From assembly GCA_900540895.1 (NCBI GenBank), contig UQHV01000001.1, positions 1 through 64,000 on the forward strand: 64,000 nucleotides of DNA. Direction: 5' to 3'. Each line of letters starts with the position of its first letter. Position 1 is the stretch's first letter. The DNA comes from an uncultured Collinsella sp. (lineage in GTDB: Bacteria; Actinomycetota; Coriobacteriia; Coriobacteriales; Coriobacteriaceae). The notes beneath the pieces are model-generated. The model was not told the origin of the DNA and did no database searches. It saw only the letters and a list, made by a program, of their open reading frames with translations. Positions 42,009 through 50,104 of the stretch are shown piece by piece. A program made the position numbers and the translations under genes.

Positions 42009-42386
42009 ATGAGCAAGACCGTCGTGTCTTCCGATAACGCACCCGCAGCCATCGGCCCGTATTCCCCCGGTATCCAGGCCGACAACATGGTGTTCCTGTC
42101 CGGCCAGCTGGGCATCGATCCCGCGACCGGCAAGATGCCCGAGGGCGTCGAGGCCCAGGCCAAGCAGTCCCTCGCCAACGTCGAGGCCCTGCTGACCGCT
42201 GCCGGCGCCACCTTTGCCGATGTCGTCAAGACCACGGTCTACCTGGCCGACATTGCCGACTTCGCTGCCGTGAACGAGATTTACGCCTCCAGGTTCGAGG
42301 CTCCGTTCCCCGCGCGCAGCGCTTTCCAGGTTGCCGCCCTTCCGGCCGGCGGTCTGGTCGAGATCGAGGTCGTCGCCGCTCTCTAA
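42009..42386 (+). CDS. ridA: RidA family enamine/imine deaminase
   Basis: 125 residues. Hydrolyses 2-aminoacrylate and other reactive enamines/imines to keto acids and ammonia. APAAIGPYSPGIQADNMVF at residues 11-29, the loop with SGQLGIDPATG, and the catalytic Arg in FPARSAFQVAALP (about residue 102) are standard. ATG 42009 follows AAGGAG. The neighbouring purine-degradation region encodes diaminopropionate ammonia-lyase, whose product passes through 2-aminoacrylate, so this RidA is probably a dedicated safety enzyme. Confidence 0.93.
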   Translation: MSKTVVSSDNAPAAIGPYSPGIQADNMVFLSGQLGIDPATGKMPEGVEAQAKQSLANVEALLTAAGATFADVVKTTVYLADIADFAAVNEIYASRFEAPFPARSAFQVAALPAGGLVEIEVVAAL

Positions 42387-42415
42387 GGCGTTGGCCACAA
42401 CTAAACATGACATGC

Positions 42416-42455
42416 AAAAAGACCCTGCAGCGCGTGCGAGCTGCAGGGTCTTTTG
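42416..42455. terminator. Terminator between ridA and the PAS-HTH gene
   Basis: AAAAGACCCTGCAG and CTGCAGGGTCTTTT arms; symmetric, so it serves both convergent genes. Confidence 0.88.
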
Positions 42456-42498
42456 TCAAGTGACGGATCGCTTGTGGAGCCGCGCTCCATTTTGCTCG

Positions 42499-43155
42499 TT
42501 AGCCCTCCTTGCGGACTTTTTGCAGGTAGCGGTAGACGCTGGGCTCCGAGATGCCCAGCGCGGCGGCAGCGCAGGCAACGGCGCCCTTGAGCATGAACAC
42601 CCCGTTGCCGTTGAGGTGGCGAATGACGTCCACGCGGTCGCTCTGACCAAGTGACGCTACATCCAGCCCGCGCGCGCTCAGCAACTCGGCAATGCTGCGG
42701 TCGATGAGCTCCTGTGTAGACTCCGAAAGACTTTCGACTTCGATAGACGCAGGCTCCGCCTGCCTTGGCACAGCGTCGAAGCACGACATGAGCTGCTGCG
42801 CCATGGCGTTGATGGAGCGCACAGTCGAGAGGTCGGTGTTGACGCAGAGCATACCGACGATCTCGTCATTCTCGCGGATAAAGAACGTCGCGGACTCCAA
42901 CGTCTTGCCACCGGCGCCGCGCCCCTCATAGCCCGTAATAAACGGCAGGTCGCGATACTTGGCGTCGTGCATGATCTTGAGTGCCAGATCGGTGGCGGGA
43001 CCGCCGACCTTGCGGCCGCTCACGATGCCGTTGCGAATATCGACGATGGCGTGGTCGGGATCCGAGAAATCGTGCAGCACGATTTCGCTGTTTTTGCCGA
43101 GTATCTGCTCCAGGAAATCGACCATCGGCAAAAAGCGACGTACGGTCTCGTTCAC
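42499..43155 (-). CDS. PAS-HTH transcriptional regulator (YheO/DauR type)
   Basis: 218 residues. An N-terminal YheO-like PAS domain (about residues 1-120, with EIVLHDFSDPDHAIVDIRNG and GRKVGG) and a C-terminal helix-turn-helix (ALGISEPSVYRYLQKVRKEG at the end). DauR-type proteins sense small metabolites and control amino acid or nucleobase catabolism. It is divergent from the NCS2 permease and a paralogue of 58220-58873. GTG 43155 is chosen because AAGGAG precedes it; a frame from 43296 has no such site. Confidence 0.85.
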   Translation of the reverse strand: MNETVRRFLPMVDFLEQILGKNSEIVLHDFSDPDHAIVDIRNGIVSGRKVGGPATDLALKIMHDAKYRDLPFITGYEGRGAGGKTLESATFFIRENDEIVGMLCVNTDLSTVRSINAMAQQLMSCFDAVPRQAEPASIEVESLSESTQELIDRSIAELLSARGLDVASLGQSDRVDVIRHLNGNGVFMLKGAVACAAAALGISEPSVYRYLQKVRKEG

Positions 43156-43288
43156 GGGCAACTCCTTGGGGTGAAATCGAAAATGTTCATAACAATTTTT
43201 TCTCATGGTAACACGCTGTTCGTCATCTCGTATATTCGCAGGTACATTGCGTAATACAGACGAACGGTAGGAATTTGGCGGTAAACGG

Positions 43289-43317
43289 TTGACCAAAAGA
43301 AAAGTTAGATGCTATTT
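43289..43317 (+). promoter_or_regulatory. Possible promoter of the permease gene
   Basis: TTGACC (43289-43294), 17 bases, CTATTT (43312-43317). The 352-base divergent interval also holds GTTATC and GATAAC inverted arms (near 43350-43378) and an AT-rich stretch with GAGAATGAGAATCAT (43394-43408), which resembles half of a Fur box. None is convincing alone. Confidence 0.4.
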
Positions 43318-43507
43318 TGACCGGACACTTTCCTGACCTGCGGAAATTCGTTATCTCAGCTTAAGAATAGTCTGATAACAAAAAATTATTATTGAGAATG
43401 AGAATCATCTTTAATACGATATGCAACGAAGGCACAACCTCAACCCCGCACTGCGTCACAATAGAGCGTTAGATGCGAAAACAACTATTTCGAGGATTGG
43501 TGGTCAA

Positions 43508-44902
43508 ATGACCCAGGAGACGGTTACGAACGGCACTGAAGCCCTGTTCACTCGCGAAGGCATGCCTCCCGTTAAGGAAATGATCCCGTGTGCCCTTCAG
43601 CACGTACTGGCATCGTTTGCCGGCATCATTACCCCGGCGGTCATCATGGCCGGCGTCTACGGCTTTAATAGCCAGCAGAGCACCGACATCATCCAGGTCG
43701 CGCTCATTCTTTCGGCAATCGATACGGCCCTTCAGGCCTTCGCTCCCTTCCGTCGCATCGGCGGCGGTCTGCCCATCGTCATGGGCGTTTCGTTCGCGTT
43801 CCTGCCGGCCCTGCAGGCCATGGGTGCCTCGGGCTTTAGCTTTGGTGCGCTGCTGGGCGGCGAGATCGTCGGCGGCGCCGTCGCGGTCCTCTTTGGTCTG
43901 GCTTACAGCAAGATCAAGTGGCTGTTCCCGCCCGTCGTGACCGGTACGGTCATCTTCTCCATTGGCGTCTCTCTCTATCCCACGGCCGTCAAGTACATGG
44001 CCGGTGGCATGGGCACGCCGCTGTGGGGCACCCCGCAGGCCTGGTGCGTTGCTCTTATCACCTTTGCCGTGGTCTTTGCGCTCGCCAACTTTGGCAAGGG
44101 CACGCTCAAGCTGGGATCCGTGTTCTTTGGCATGATCGTCGGCATGATCGTCTCCATCCCCTTTGGCATGATCGACTTCTCCAGCGTCGCCACCGCCCAG
44201 GTCTTCGCCCTTCCCAAGCTCATGCCCTATGCGCTCGAGTTTGATCCCGAGGTCTGCATTACCCTTGCCGTCGTGTTCCCCATGGTTGCCATCCAGGTTA
44301 TCGGCGACGTCTCCGCCGCCTGCCTGGGCTCCATCGACCGTATGCCCACCGAGCGCGAGCTCTCCGGCGCTATCGTGTCCCAGGGCCTCACCTCTATGGT
44401 CGGCGGCCTGCTGGGCGGTCTTCCCACCAGCGCCCTTGGCCAGAACGTGGGCATCATCTGCTCCAACAAGGTCGTCAACAAGTGGGTCTTTGTGATCATC
44501 GCGGCCGTCTTTGCCATCGCCGGCCTGTTCCCGCAGCTCTCTGCCGTCCTTTCCGCTATCCCGCAGCCCGTCATCGGCGGCGCGACCGTCGGCGTCTTTG
44601 GCACCATCACCATGAACGGCGTGCGCATGTTCACCCGCGAGGGCCTCACGCAGCGCACCACCACCATCGTCGGTACCTCCGTCGTCTTTGGCCTGGGTAT
44701 CTGGATGGCCAGCGGTTGCCTTGCCGGTGAGGGTATGCCCACCTGGGTGCCCACCGTCATCGGCTCCAATGCCGTAACTCCCACCGCCATCATGGCCATT
44801 GTCCTTAACCTGATCCTTCCGCAGACGCCGGTCGTGGCTCAGCACATCGATGCTGCCAAGGACGCTGCCGTGGATCTGGTCTTGCCCGAGAGCAAGAAGT
44901 AA
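43508..44902 (+). CDS. NCS2 family purine (xanthine/urate) permease
   Basis: 464 residues, about 14 membrane segments. ALQHVLASFAGIITPAVIMAG near residues 28-48 (quoted only to its ends), AFLPALQAMGASGFSFGALLGG, and the substrate helix GLTSMVGGLLGGLPTSALGQNVGII near 300 place it with UacT/XanP-type proton symporters. It supplies the substrate for ssnA-ygfK-xdhD downstream. Urate versus xanthine cannot be decided from sequence. ATG 43508 begins MTQETVTNG; the longer frame to 43421 lacks a ribosome-binding site. Confidence 0.9.
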   Translation: MTQETVTNGTEALFTREGMPPVKEMIPCALQHVLASFAGIITPAVIMAGVYGFNSQQSTDIIQVALILSAIDTALQAFAPFRRIGGGLPIVMGVSFAFLPALQAMGASGFSFGALLGGEIVGGAVAVLFGLAYSKIKWLFPPVVTGTVIFSIGVSLYPTAVKYMAGGMGTPLWGTPQAWCVALITFAVVFALANFGKGTLKLGSVFFGMIVGMIVSIPFGMIDFSSVATAQVFALPKLMPYALEFDPEVCITLAVVFPMVAIQVIGDVSAACLGSIDRMPTERELSGAIVSQGLTSMVGGLLGGLPTSALGQNVGIICSNKVVNKWVFVIIAAVFAIAGLFPQLSAVLSAIPQPVIGGATVGVFGTITMNGVRMFTREGLTQRTTTIVGTSVVFGLGIWMASGCLAGEGMPTWVPTVIGSNAVTPTAIMAIVLNLILPQTPVVAQHIDAAKDAAVDLVLPESKK

Positions 44903-44919
44903 CCAATTCGGTGCTATTC

Positions 44920-44949
44920 GTCGGCGGGCGCATCGCCTCGTCCGCCGAC
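44920..44949 (+). other. Hairpin after the permease gene
   Basis: GTCGGCGG and CCGCCGAC arms with a 14-base loop and no T-run. It may be part of the following structured leader or a 3'-end structure of the permease mRNA. Confidence 0.45.
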
Positions 44950-44953
44950 GTCA

Positions 44954-45055
44954 TGCGGTGCCAAGCCGCACTTCAAAGGGTTTGTCCCTTTGGTGAAGCG
45001 TTGACGGGAGAGGGCCCGTTTCCGGTGTAGGCCGGCGCTTCGCACTCCGCCATGT
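44954..45055 (+). promoter_or_regulatory. Moco-riboswitch-like leader of ssnA
   Basis: Three consecutive helices are visible: TGCGG/CCGCA (44954-44970), CTTCAAAGGG with CCCTTTGGTGAAG (44971-44998), and CGGGAG/GGCCCG-type pairing, followed by TAGGCCGGCGCTTCG and GCACTCCGCCATG (45041-45053). The string GCACTCCGCC after a GGCCG strand and the preceding GCCAAGCCGCACTTCA are how I remember the molybdenum-cofactor (Moco) RNA motif. The downstream operon encodes a molybdenum hydroxylase, which fits. It was not tested with a covariance model. Confidence 0.5.
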
Positions 45056-45097
45056 CAGAGGTGTCAAACCCCGCCCCTGATGTTGAAGGGAGCATTT

Positions 45098-46453
45098 ATG
45101 CTTCTGGTCGCTAACGGTTCCGTCTTTACCCGCAATGCTCAGGCCCCGTTCATTCCAAACGGTGCGGTCGCCATTGACGGAGATACGATCGTCGAAGTAG
45201 GTCCCGAGTGCGAGCTCAAGGCCAAGTACCCGGATGCCGAGTACGTCGATGCCCAGGGCAACCTCATCATGCCCGGACTCATCAACTGCCACACCCACAT
45301 CTACTCGGGTCTGGCCCGCGGCCTTGCCATTAAGGGCTGCAACCCCACCAACTTCCTGGAGAATCTTGAGCAGCAGTGGTGGAAGATCGACGACAATCTG
45401 ACACTCGACGGCACCAAGGCAAGCGCCTATGCCACGATTCTGGACTCCATTCGCGATGGTGTCACCACGATCTTCGACCACCACGCGAGCTTCTGCGAGA
45501 TCCCGGGAAGCCTCTTTACCATTAAGGATGCAGCTCAGGAGCTGGGCATGCGTTCGTGCCTGTGCTACGAGGTCTCCGATCGCCGCGGCCAGGAAAAATG
45601 CGACCAGGCCATTGCCGAGAACGCCGAATTTGCCCAGTGGGCCGCCAAGGAGCGTCGCGACAACGACAACCACATGATCGCTGCCATGTTTGGCGGACAT
45701 GCCACCTTTACACTTTCGGACGAGACCATGGATAAGATGGCCGAGGCCAACAACGGCCTGACCGGCTTCCACATCCATGTGTGCGAGGGCATGAACGACG
45801 TGTGGGATTCCCGCCTCAACCGCGGTGGTATCAGCCCCGTCGAGCGCCTGCTGCAGCACAACCTGCTGGGTCCCGACACCATGCTCGGCCACTGCATCCA
45901 CGTGACGCCTGCCGAGATGGATATCGTCAAGGAGTCCGGCACCTGGCTCGTCAACAACCCAGAATCCAATATGGGCAACGCCGTAGGCTGCGCCCCCGTG
46001 CTCGAGTTCTTCCGCCGCGGCATCCCCGTGTGCATGGGCACCGATGCCTACACCCACGATATGCTCGAGAGCCTCAAGGTCTTCCTGATCATTCAGCGTC
46101 ACAACGCCGCTATGCCCAACGTGGGCTGGTGCGAGGCAATGACGATGCTGTTCGAGAACAACGCCAAGATGGCCAGCAAGTACTTCGATCGCAAGCTCGG
46201 TGTGCTCGAGGCCGGCGCTGCCGCCGACGTCATCGTCATGGACTACAAGCCCTTTACGCCGCTGAGCGAGGAGAACATCGACGGCCACATGCTCTTTGGC
46301 ATGATGGGCAAAAACTGCCGCACCACCATCATCAACGGCCGCGTCCTGTACAAGGATCGCGAGTTCGTTGGCATTGATGAGGACAAGATCAACGCGTGGA
46401 CCATGGCCGAGTCCAAGAAGCTCTGGAGCACGCTCAACGATCGCGCCTACTAA
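45098..46453 (+). CDS. ssnA: SsnA-type amidohydrolase
   Basis: 451 residues, amidohydrolase superfamily. Metal ligands are in NCHTHIYSGLARGLA (near residue 66), GFHIHVCEG, LGHCIHV and GTDAYTHDM. SsnA is a chlorohydrolase/aminohydrolase-like enzyme encoded beside ygfK and xdhD in purine-degrading bacteria; its exact substrate there is not settled. ATG 45098 follows GAAGGGAGC. It opens the ssnA-ygfK-ferredoxin-xdhD operon behind the structured leader. Confidence 0.9.
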   Translation: MLLVANGSVFTRNAQAPFIPNGAVAIDGDTIVEVGPECELKAKYPDAEYVDAQGNLIMPGLINCHTHIYSGLARGLAIKGCNPTNFLENLEQQWWKIDDNLTLDGTKASAYATILDSIRDGVTTIFDHHASFCEIPGSLFTIKDAAQELGMRSCLCYEVSDRRGQEKCDQAIAENAEFAQWAAKERRDNDNHMIAAMFGGHATFTLSDETMDKMAEANNGLTGFHIHVCEGMNDVWDSRLNRGGISPVERLLQHNLLGPDTMLGHCIHVTPAEMDIVKESGTWLVNNPESNMGNAVGCAPVLEFFRRGIPVCMGTDAYTHDMLESLKVFLIIQRHNAAMPNVGWCEAMTMLFENNAKMASKYFDRKLGVLEAGAAADVIVMDYKPFTPLSEENIDGHMLFGMMGKNCRTTIINGRVLYKDREFVGIDEDKINAWTMAESKKLWSTLNDRAY

Positions 46454-46601
46454 TTACAAGTAGATTCACGCGCGTCGGATGTTTCGCCGCATCCGACGCG
46501 CGTATAGGCGACCTCCGCGGGGTCGCCGGCGCTGTGCTAGCGCTACACCGTATTTGCGCCCGCCGCGCGGTCTCGCCGGGCGTTACAGAGAGGAGCTCAC
46601 T

Positions 46602-49601
46602 ATGAGCGACATCATGAGGCCGATCCCGTTTTCGCAGCTGATGAACTGGATCATCGAGGAGAATAAGACCCAGGGCGCCGTCTTTGGCGTGCGCAAGATG
46701 GTCACGACCAACCAGGAGGGCGCGCTTCCCATTTTTGACGAGCGCATTGAGACTCCGTTTGGCCCGGCCGCCGGCCCCAACACGCAGCTTGCCCAGAACA
46801 TCGTGGCATCCTACGTGGCCGGTTCCCGCTTCTTTGAGCTCAAGACCGTTCAGGTTATGGATGGCGAGGAGCTCTCCAAGTGTGTGAACAAACCCTGCAT
46901 CGTGGCGCAGGATGAGTGCTACAACTGCGAGTGGTCGACCGAGCTCGAGGTTCCGCAGGCCTTTGCCGAGTACGTGAAGGCATGGTTCGCCTGCCACCTC
47001 ATCGCTCGCGAGTACGGCCTGGGAAGCCCGGACGGTTTTGTCTTCAACATGTCCGTGGGTTATGACCTGGAGGGCATCAAGAGCCCCAAGGTCGACGCCT
47101 ACATCGAGGGTATGAAGGACGCCAGCGGCTCCGACGTCTGGAACGAGTGCCGCACATGGGCGCTCGCCAACCTGGACAAGTTTGAGCATGTCGATGCCGC
47201 ATTTGTCGAGTCCATCCCGGCGCGCGTGTCCAACTCCATCACCGAGTCTACCCTGCACGGCTGCCCGCCGGCGGAGATCGAGCGCATCGCGACCTATCTG
47301 ATCACCGAGAAGGGCCTCAACACCTACATCAAGTGCAACCCCACGCTGCTGGGCTATGAGTTTGCCCGCCAGCGTCTGAACGAGCTGGGCTTTGATTACA
47401 TCGTCTTCGACGATACGCACTTCCGCGAGGACCTGCAGTGGGTCGATGCCGTGCCTATGTTCGAGCGCCTGATTGCCCTGTGTGCCGAGCGCGGGCTGGA
47501 GTTTGGCGTCAAGCTCACCAACACCTTCCCCGTCGACGTGACGAGAAACGAGCTGCCCTCCACCGAGATGTACATGTCGGGCCGTTCGCTGTTCTCGCTG
47601 ACCATTGAGGCCGCCCATCGCATTACCGAGCAGTTCGATGGCAAGCTGCGCATCAGCTACTCCGGTGGTGCCACGGTCTACAACATCCGCGCCCTGTACG
47701 ATGCCGGCATTTGGCCCGTTACCCTGGCGACCGACGTGCTCAAGCCCGGTGGCTACGAGCGCTTTAGCCAGATGGCTGGCGAGTTTACCGACCTGGATGG
47801 CAAGCCGTTCGCGGGCGTCTCGCTCGAGGCCGTGACCGCGATCCAGACCGATTCGCTTACCAACCCGCTCTACAAAAAGCCGCTGCGTCCGCTGCCCGAC
47901 CGCAAGGTCGCCGGCAAGAGCCCGCTTTCCGACTGCTTTACCACGCCGTGCCGTACGAGCTGCCCCATTCAGCAGGATATTCCCGCCTACTTGGCGGCTG
48001 TGGACGAGGGCCGCTACGAGGACGCGCTCAACATCATCATCGAGCGCAACGCCCTGCCGTTCATTACCGGCACCATCTGCCCGCATCCCTGCGGTCGTGC
48101 CTGCGAGCGTGCATTCTACGAGCCCGAGGGCGCCCAGATTCGCGCCAGCAAGCTCAAGGCCGCCCGCGAGGCCATGACCGCCGTGCTGCCCAAGCTGCGC
48201 GCCCAGGCCATTGCTAACGACGGTGAGCACAACGTTGCCGTTATCGGTGGCGGCCCGGCCGGTCTGGCGACGGCGTTTTTCCTGACGCGTGCCGGCGTGC
48301 CCGTCACCATCTTTGAGGCCCGCGATTCGCTCGGCGGCGTGGTCCGTCACGTGATCCCCGAGTTCCGTATCGACAGCGACGATATCTCGCACGACGCCGA
48401 GCTTTGCCTGGCCTTTGGTGCCAAGGTTCAGCTCAACGCTCGCGTGGATTCCATTGAAGAGCTCAAGGCCCAGGGCTTTACCGACGTGGTCGTGGCCACC
48501 GGTGCCTGGATGCCCGGCTCTGCGGGCTTGGGCGAGGGTGCCGAGCTCGACGTGCTGGAGTTCCTCGAGACCGCCAAGAAGGGCGAGAAGCTCGAGCTGG
48601 GCGAGGACGTCGTGGTTATTGGCGCCGGCAACACCGCCATGGATGCTGCCCGCGTGGCCAAGCGCCTGGCTGGTGTGAAGAACGTGCGCCTGGTGTATCG
48701 CCGCACCAAGAAGCAGATGCCCGCCGACGAGGAAGAGCTCGATCTTGCTCTTGCCGACGGCGTTGAGTTCTGCGAGCTGCTGGCGCCCAAGGCACTCAAC
48801 GGCGCCGTGCTGACCTGCGACGTTATGGAGCTTGGCGAGCCGGATGCAAGCGGCCGTCGCAGCCCCGTCGCCACGGGCGAGACCGTCGAGCTTCCCGCCA
48901 CCACGGTGATCTGCGCCGTGGGCGAGGGCATCGATGCCAGCCTGTACGATGCTGCGGGCGTCGAGCACGACCGTCGCGGCCGCCTTGCCGCCACCTCCAC
49001 CGGCGTCGAGGGCGTCTGGGCTGCAGGCGATTGCCGTCGCGGTCCGGCCACCGTGGTCGAGGCTATTGCCGACGCCGCCGAAGTCGCCCGCGCCATCGCC
49101 GGCGTGGACTTTAACAAGTACGCCGACTGCAACGAGCAGGCCGGTCGCGAGGACACCTGCTACGAGCGCAAGGGTACGCTCTGCCGCGACAAGCGCAACT
49201 GCACCAAGACTCGCTGCCTGGGCTGCGGTTCGGTGTGCGAGGTCTGCTGCGACGTGTGCCCCAACCGCGCCAACGTGGCAATTAAGGTGCCGGGCCTGGC
49301 CAAGCATCAGGTCATCCACGTCGACGGCATGTGCAACGAGTGCGGCAACTGCGCCGTGTTCTGCCCCTACCAGGAGGGTCGTCCCTACAAGGACAAGCTC
49401 ACCCTGTTCTGGAGCGAGCAGGACATGGAGAACTCCGAGAACGAGGGCTTCCTGGCCGTGGACGAGGACCACTTTAAGGTCCGCGTCGCCGGCACGGTCC
49501 GAACCGTCTCGGTCGATGCCGTCAACACCGGTCTTCCCGAGGCTGTCCGCCTGACCATCAAGGCCGTGCGCGACAGCTATCCGTACCTTCTTAAGAAATA
49601 G
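46602..49601 (+). CDS. ygfK: YgfK, putative selenate/purine reductase-type flavoprotein
   Basis: 999 residues. The N-terminal half (to about 430) is a dihydroorotate dehydrogenase-like barrel (ITESTLHGCPPAEIERIATY near 209). A GltD-like half follows: cysteines in CFTTPCRTSCPIQQDIPAYL near 446, FAD motif VAVIGGGPAGLATAFFL near 545, NAD(P) motif VVVIGAGNTAMDAARVAKRL near 670. The C-terminus has CLGCGSVCEVCCDVCP and CNECGNCAVFCP for iron-sulfur clusters. It probably moves electrons between XdhD, ferredoxin and NAD(P)H in anaerobic purine breakdown. ATG 46602 follows GAGGAG. Confidence 0.9.
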   Translation: MSDIMRPIPFSQLMNWIIEENKTQGAVFGVRKMVTTNQEGALPIFDERIETPFGPAAGPNTQLAQNIVASYVAGSRFFELKTVQVMDGEELSKCVNKPCIVAQDECYNCEWSTELEVPQAFAEYVKAWFACHLIAREYGLGSPDGFVFNMSVGYDLEGIKSPKVDAYIEGMKDASGSDVWNECRTWALANLDKFEHVDAAFVESIPARVSNSITESTLHGCPPAEIERIATYLITEKGLNTYIKCNPTLLGYEFARQRLNELGFDYIVFDDTHFREDLQWVDAVPMFERLIALCAERGLEFGVKLTNTFPVDVTRNELPSTEMYMSGRSLFSLTIEAAHRITEQFDGKLRISYSGGATVYNIRALYDAGIWPVTLATDVLKPGGYERFSQMAGEFTDLDGKPFAGVSLEAVTAIQTDSLTNPLYKKPLRPLPDRKVAGKSPLSDCFTTPCRTSCPIQQDIPAYLAAVDEGRYEDALNIIIERNALPFITGTICPHPCGRACERAFYEPEGAQIRASKLKAAREAMTAVLPKLRAQAIANDGEHNVAVIGGGPAGLATAFFLTRAGVPVTIFEARDSLGGVVRHVIPEFRIDSDDISHDAELCLAFGAKVQLNARVDSIEELKAQGFTDVVVATGAWMPGSAGLGEGAELDVLEFLETAKKGEKLELGEDVVVIGAGNTAMDAARVAKRLAGVKNVRLVYRRTKKQMPADEEELDLALADGVEFCELLAPKALNGAVLTCDVMELGEPDASGRRSPVATGETVELPATTVICAVGEGIDASLYDAAGVEHDRRGRLAATSTGVEGVWAAGDCRRGPATVVEAIADAAEVARAIAGVDFNKYADCNEQAGREDTCYERKGTLCRDKRNCTKTRCLGCGSVCEVCCDVCPNRANVAIKVPGLAKHQVIHVDGMCNECGNCAVFCPYQEGRPYKDKLTLFWSEQDMENSENEGFLAVDEDHFKVRVAGTVRTVSVDAVNTGLPEAVRLTIKAVRDSYPYLLKK

Positions 49602-49612
49602 GCGAGTCTCTT

Positions 49613-50092
49613 ATGGCCAAAACTATTCAACATAACGTGGCCTACGTTGCCTGCGGAAGCGGTTGTGCCTCCGCAGGCGGCGACGCCCGCTGCAGCGAAG
49701 GCTGCATTGGCTGTGGCGCCTGCGTCACTGCCTGCCCTCACGGCGCCATTGCTCTGGTCGATGGCATCGCCCGCGTGGATCGTTCTAAGTGCACGGGTTG
49801 TGGCCTGTGCGGCATGGCGTGCCCGCAGCGCGTGATTGCCTTCGTCCCCGGCTACCAGAACATTCTGGTGCGCTGCAACAACACCGATAAGGGTGCCATC
49901 GCCCGCAAGATCTGCGACACCAGCTGCATCGGTTGCGGCATGTGCGCCAAAAAGTGCCCTGCCGGTGCTATCCGCATCGAGGACAACTGCGCCCACATCG
50001 ACGGTGCGGACTGCCTGTCGTGCGGCATGTGCGCCGTCGTCTGCCCGCATGGCGCCATCCACGACCGCACCGGCATCGCCGCCGGCGTGTAG
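49613..50092 (+). CDS. Ferredoxin with four [4Fe-4S] clusters
   Basis: 159 residues with four CxxCxxCxxxCP motifs: CIGCGACVTACP, CTGCGLCGMACP, CIGCGMCAKKCP and CLSCGMCAVVCP. The first two and last two form two two-cluster modules, as in the C-terminal part of RnfB-type proteins, but the RnfB membrane helix and NQR-type N-terminus are absent. It lies 11 bases after ygfK and 12 before xdhD, so it is the likely electron shuttle between the two. It may also link to an Rnf or hydrogenase system elsewhere. Confidence 0.88.
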   Translation: MAKTIQHNVAYVACGSGCASAGGDARCSEGCIGCGACVTACPHGAIALVDGIARVDRSKCTGCGLCGMACPQRVIAFVPGYQNILVRCNNTDKGAIARKICDTSCIGCGMCAKKCPAGAIRIEDNCAHIDGADCLSCGMCAVVCPHGAIHDRTGIAAGV

Positions 50093-50104
50093 AAGGGAAT
50101 CACC

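Noticed and set aside
43156..43507. A purine riboswitch before the NCS2 permease
   Set aside because: I looked for the conserved three-way junction loops and found no convincing match. The interval has inverted arms and AT-rich patches only.
49613..50092. An RnfB subunit
   Set aside because: The cluster motifs resemble RnfB, but the membrane anchor and N-terminal RnfB cysteine motif are missing and no other rnf genes are adjacent, so it is called a ferredoxin.
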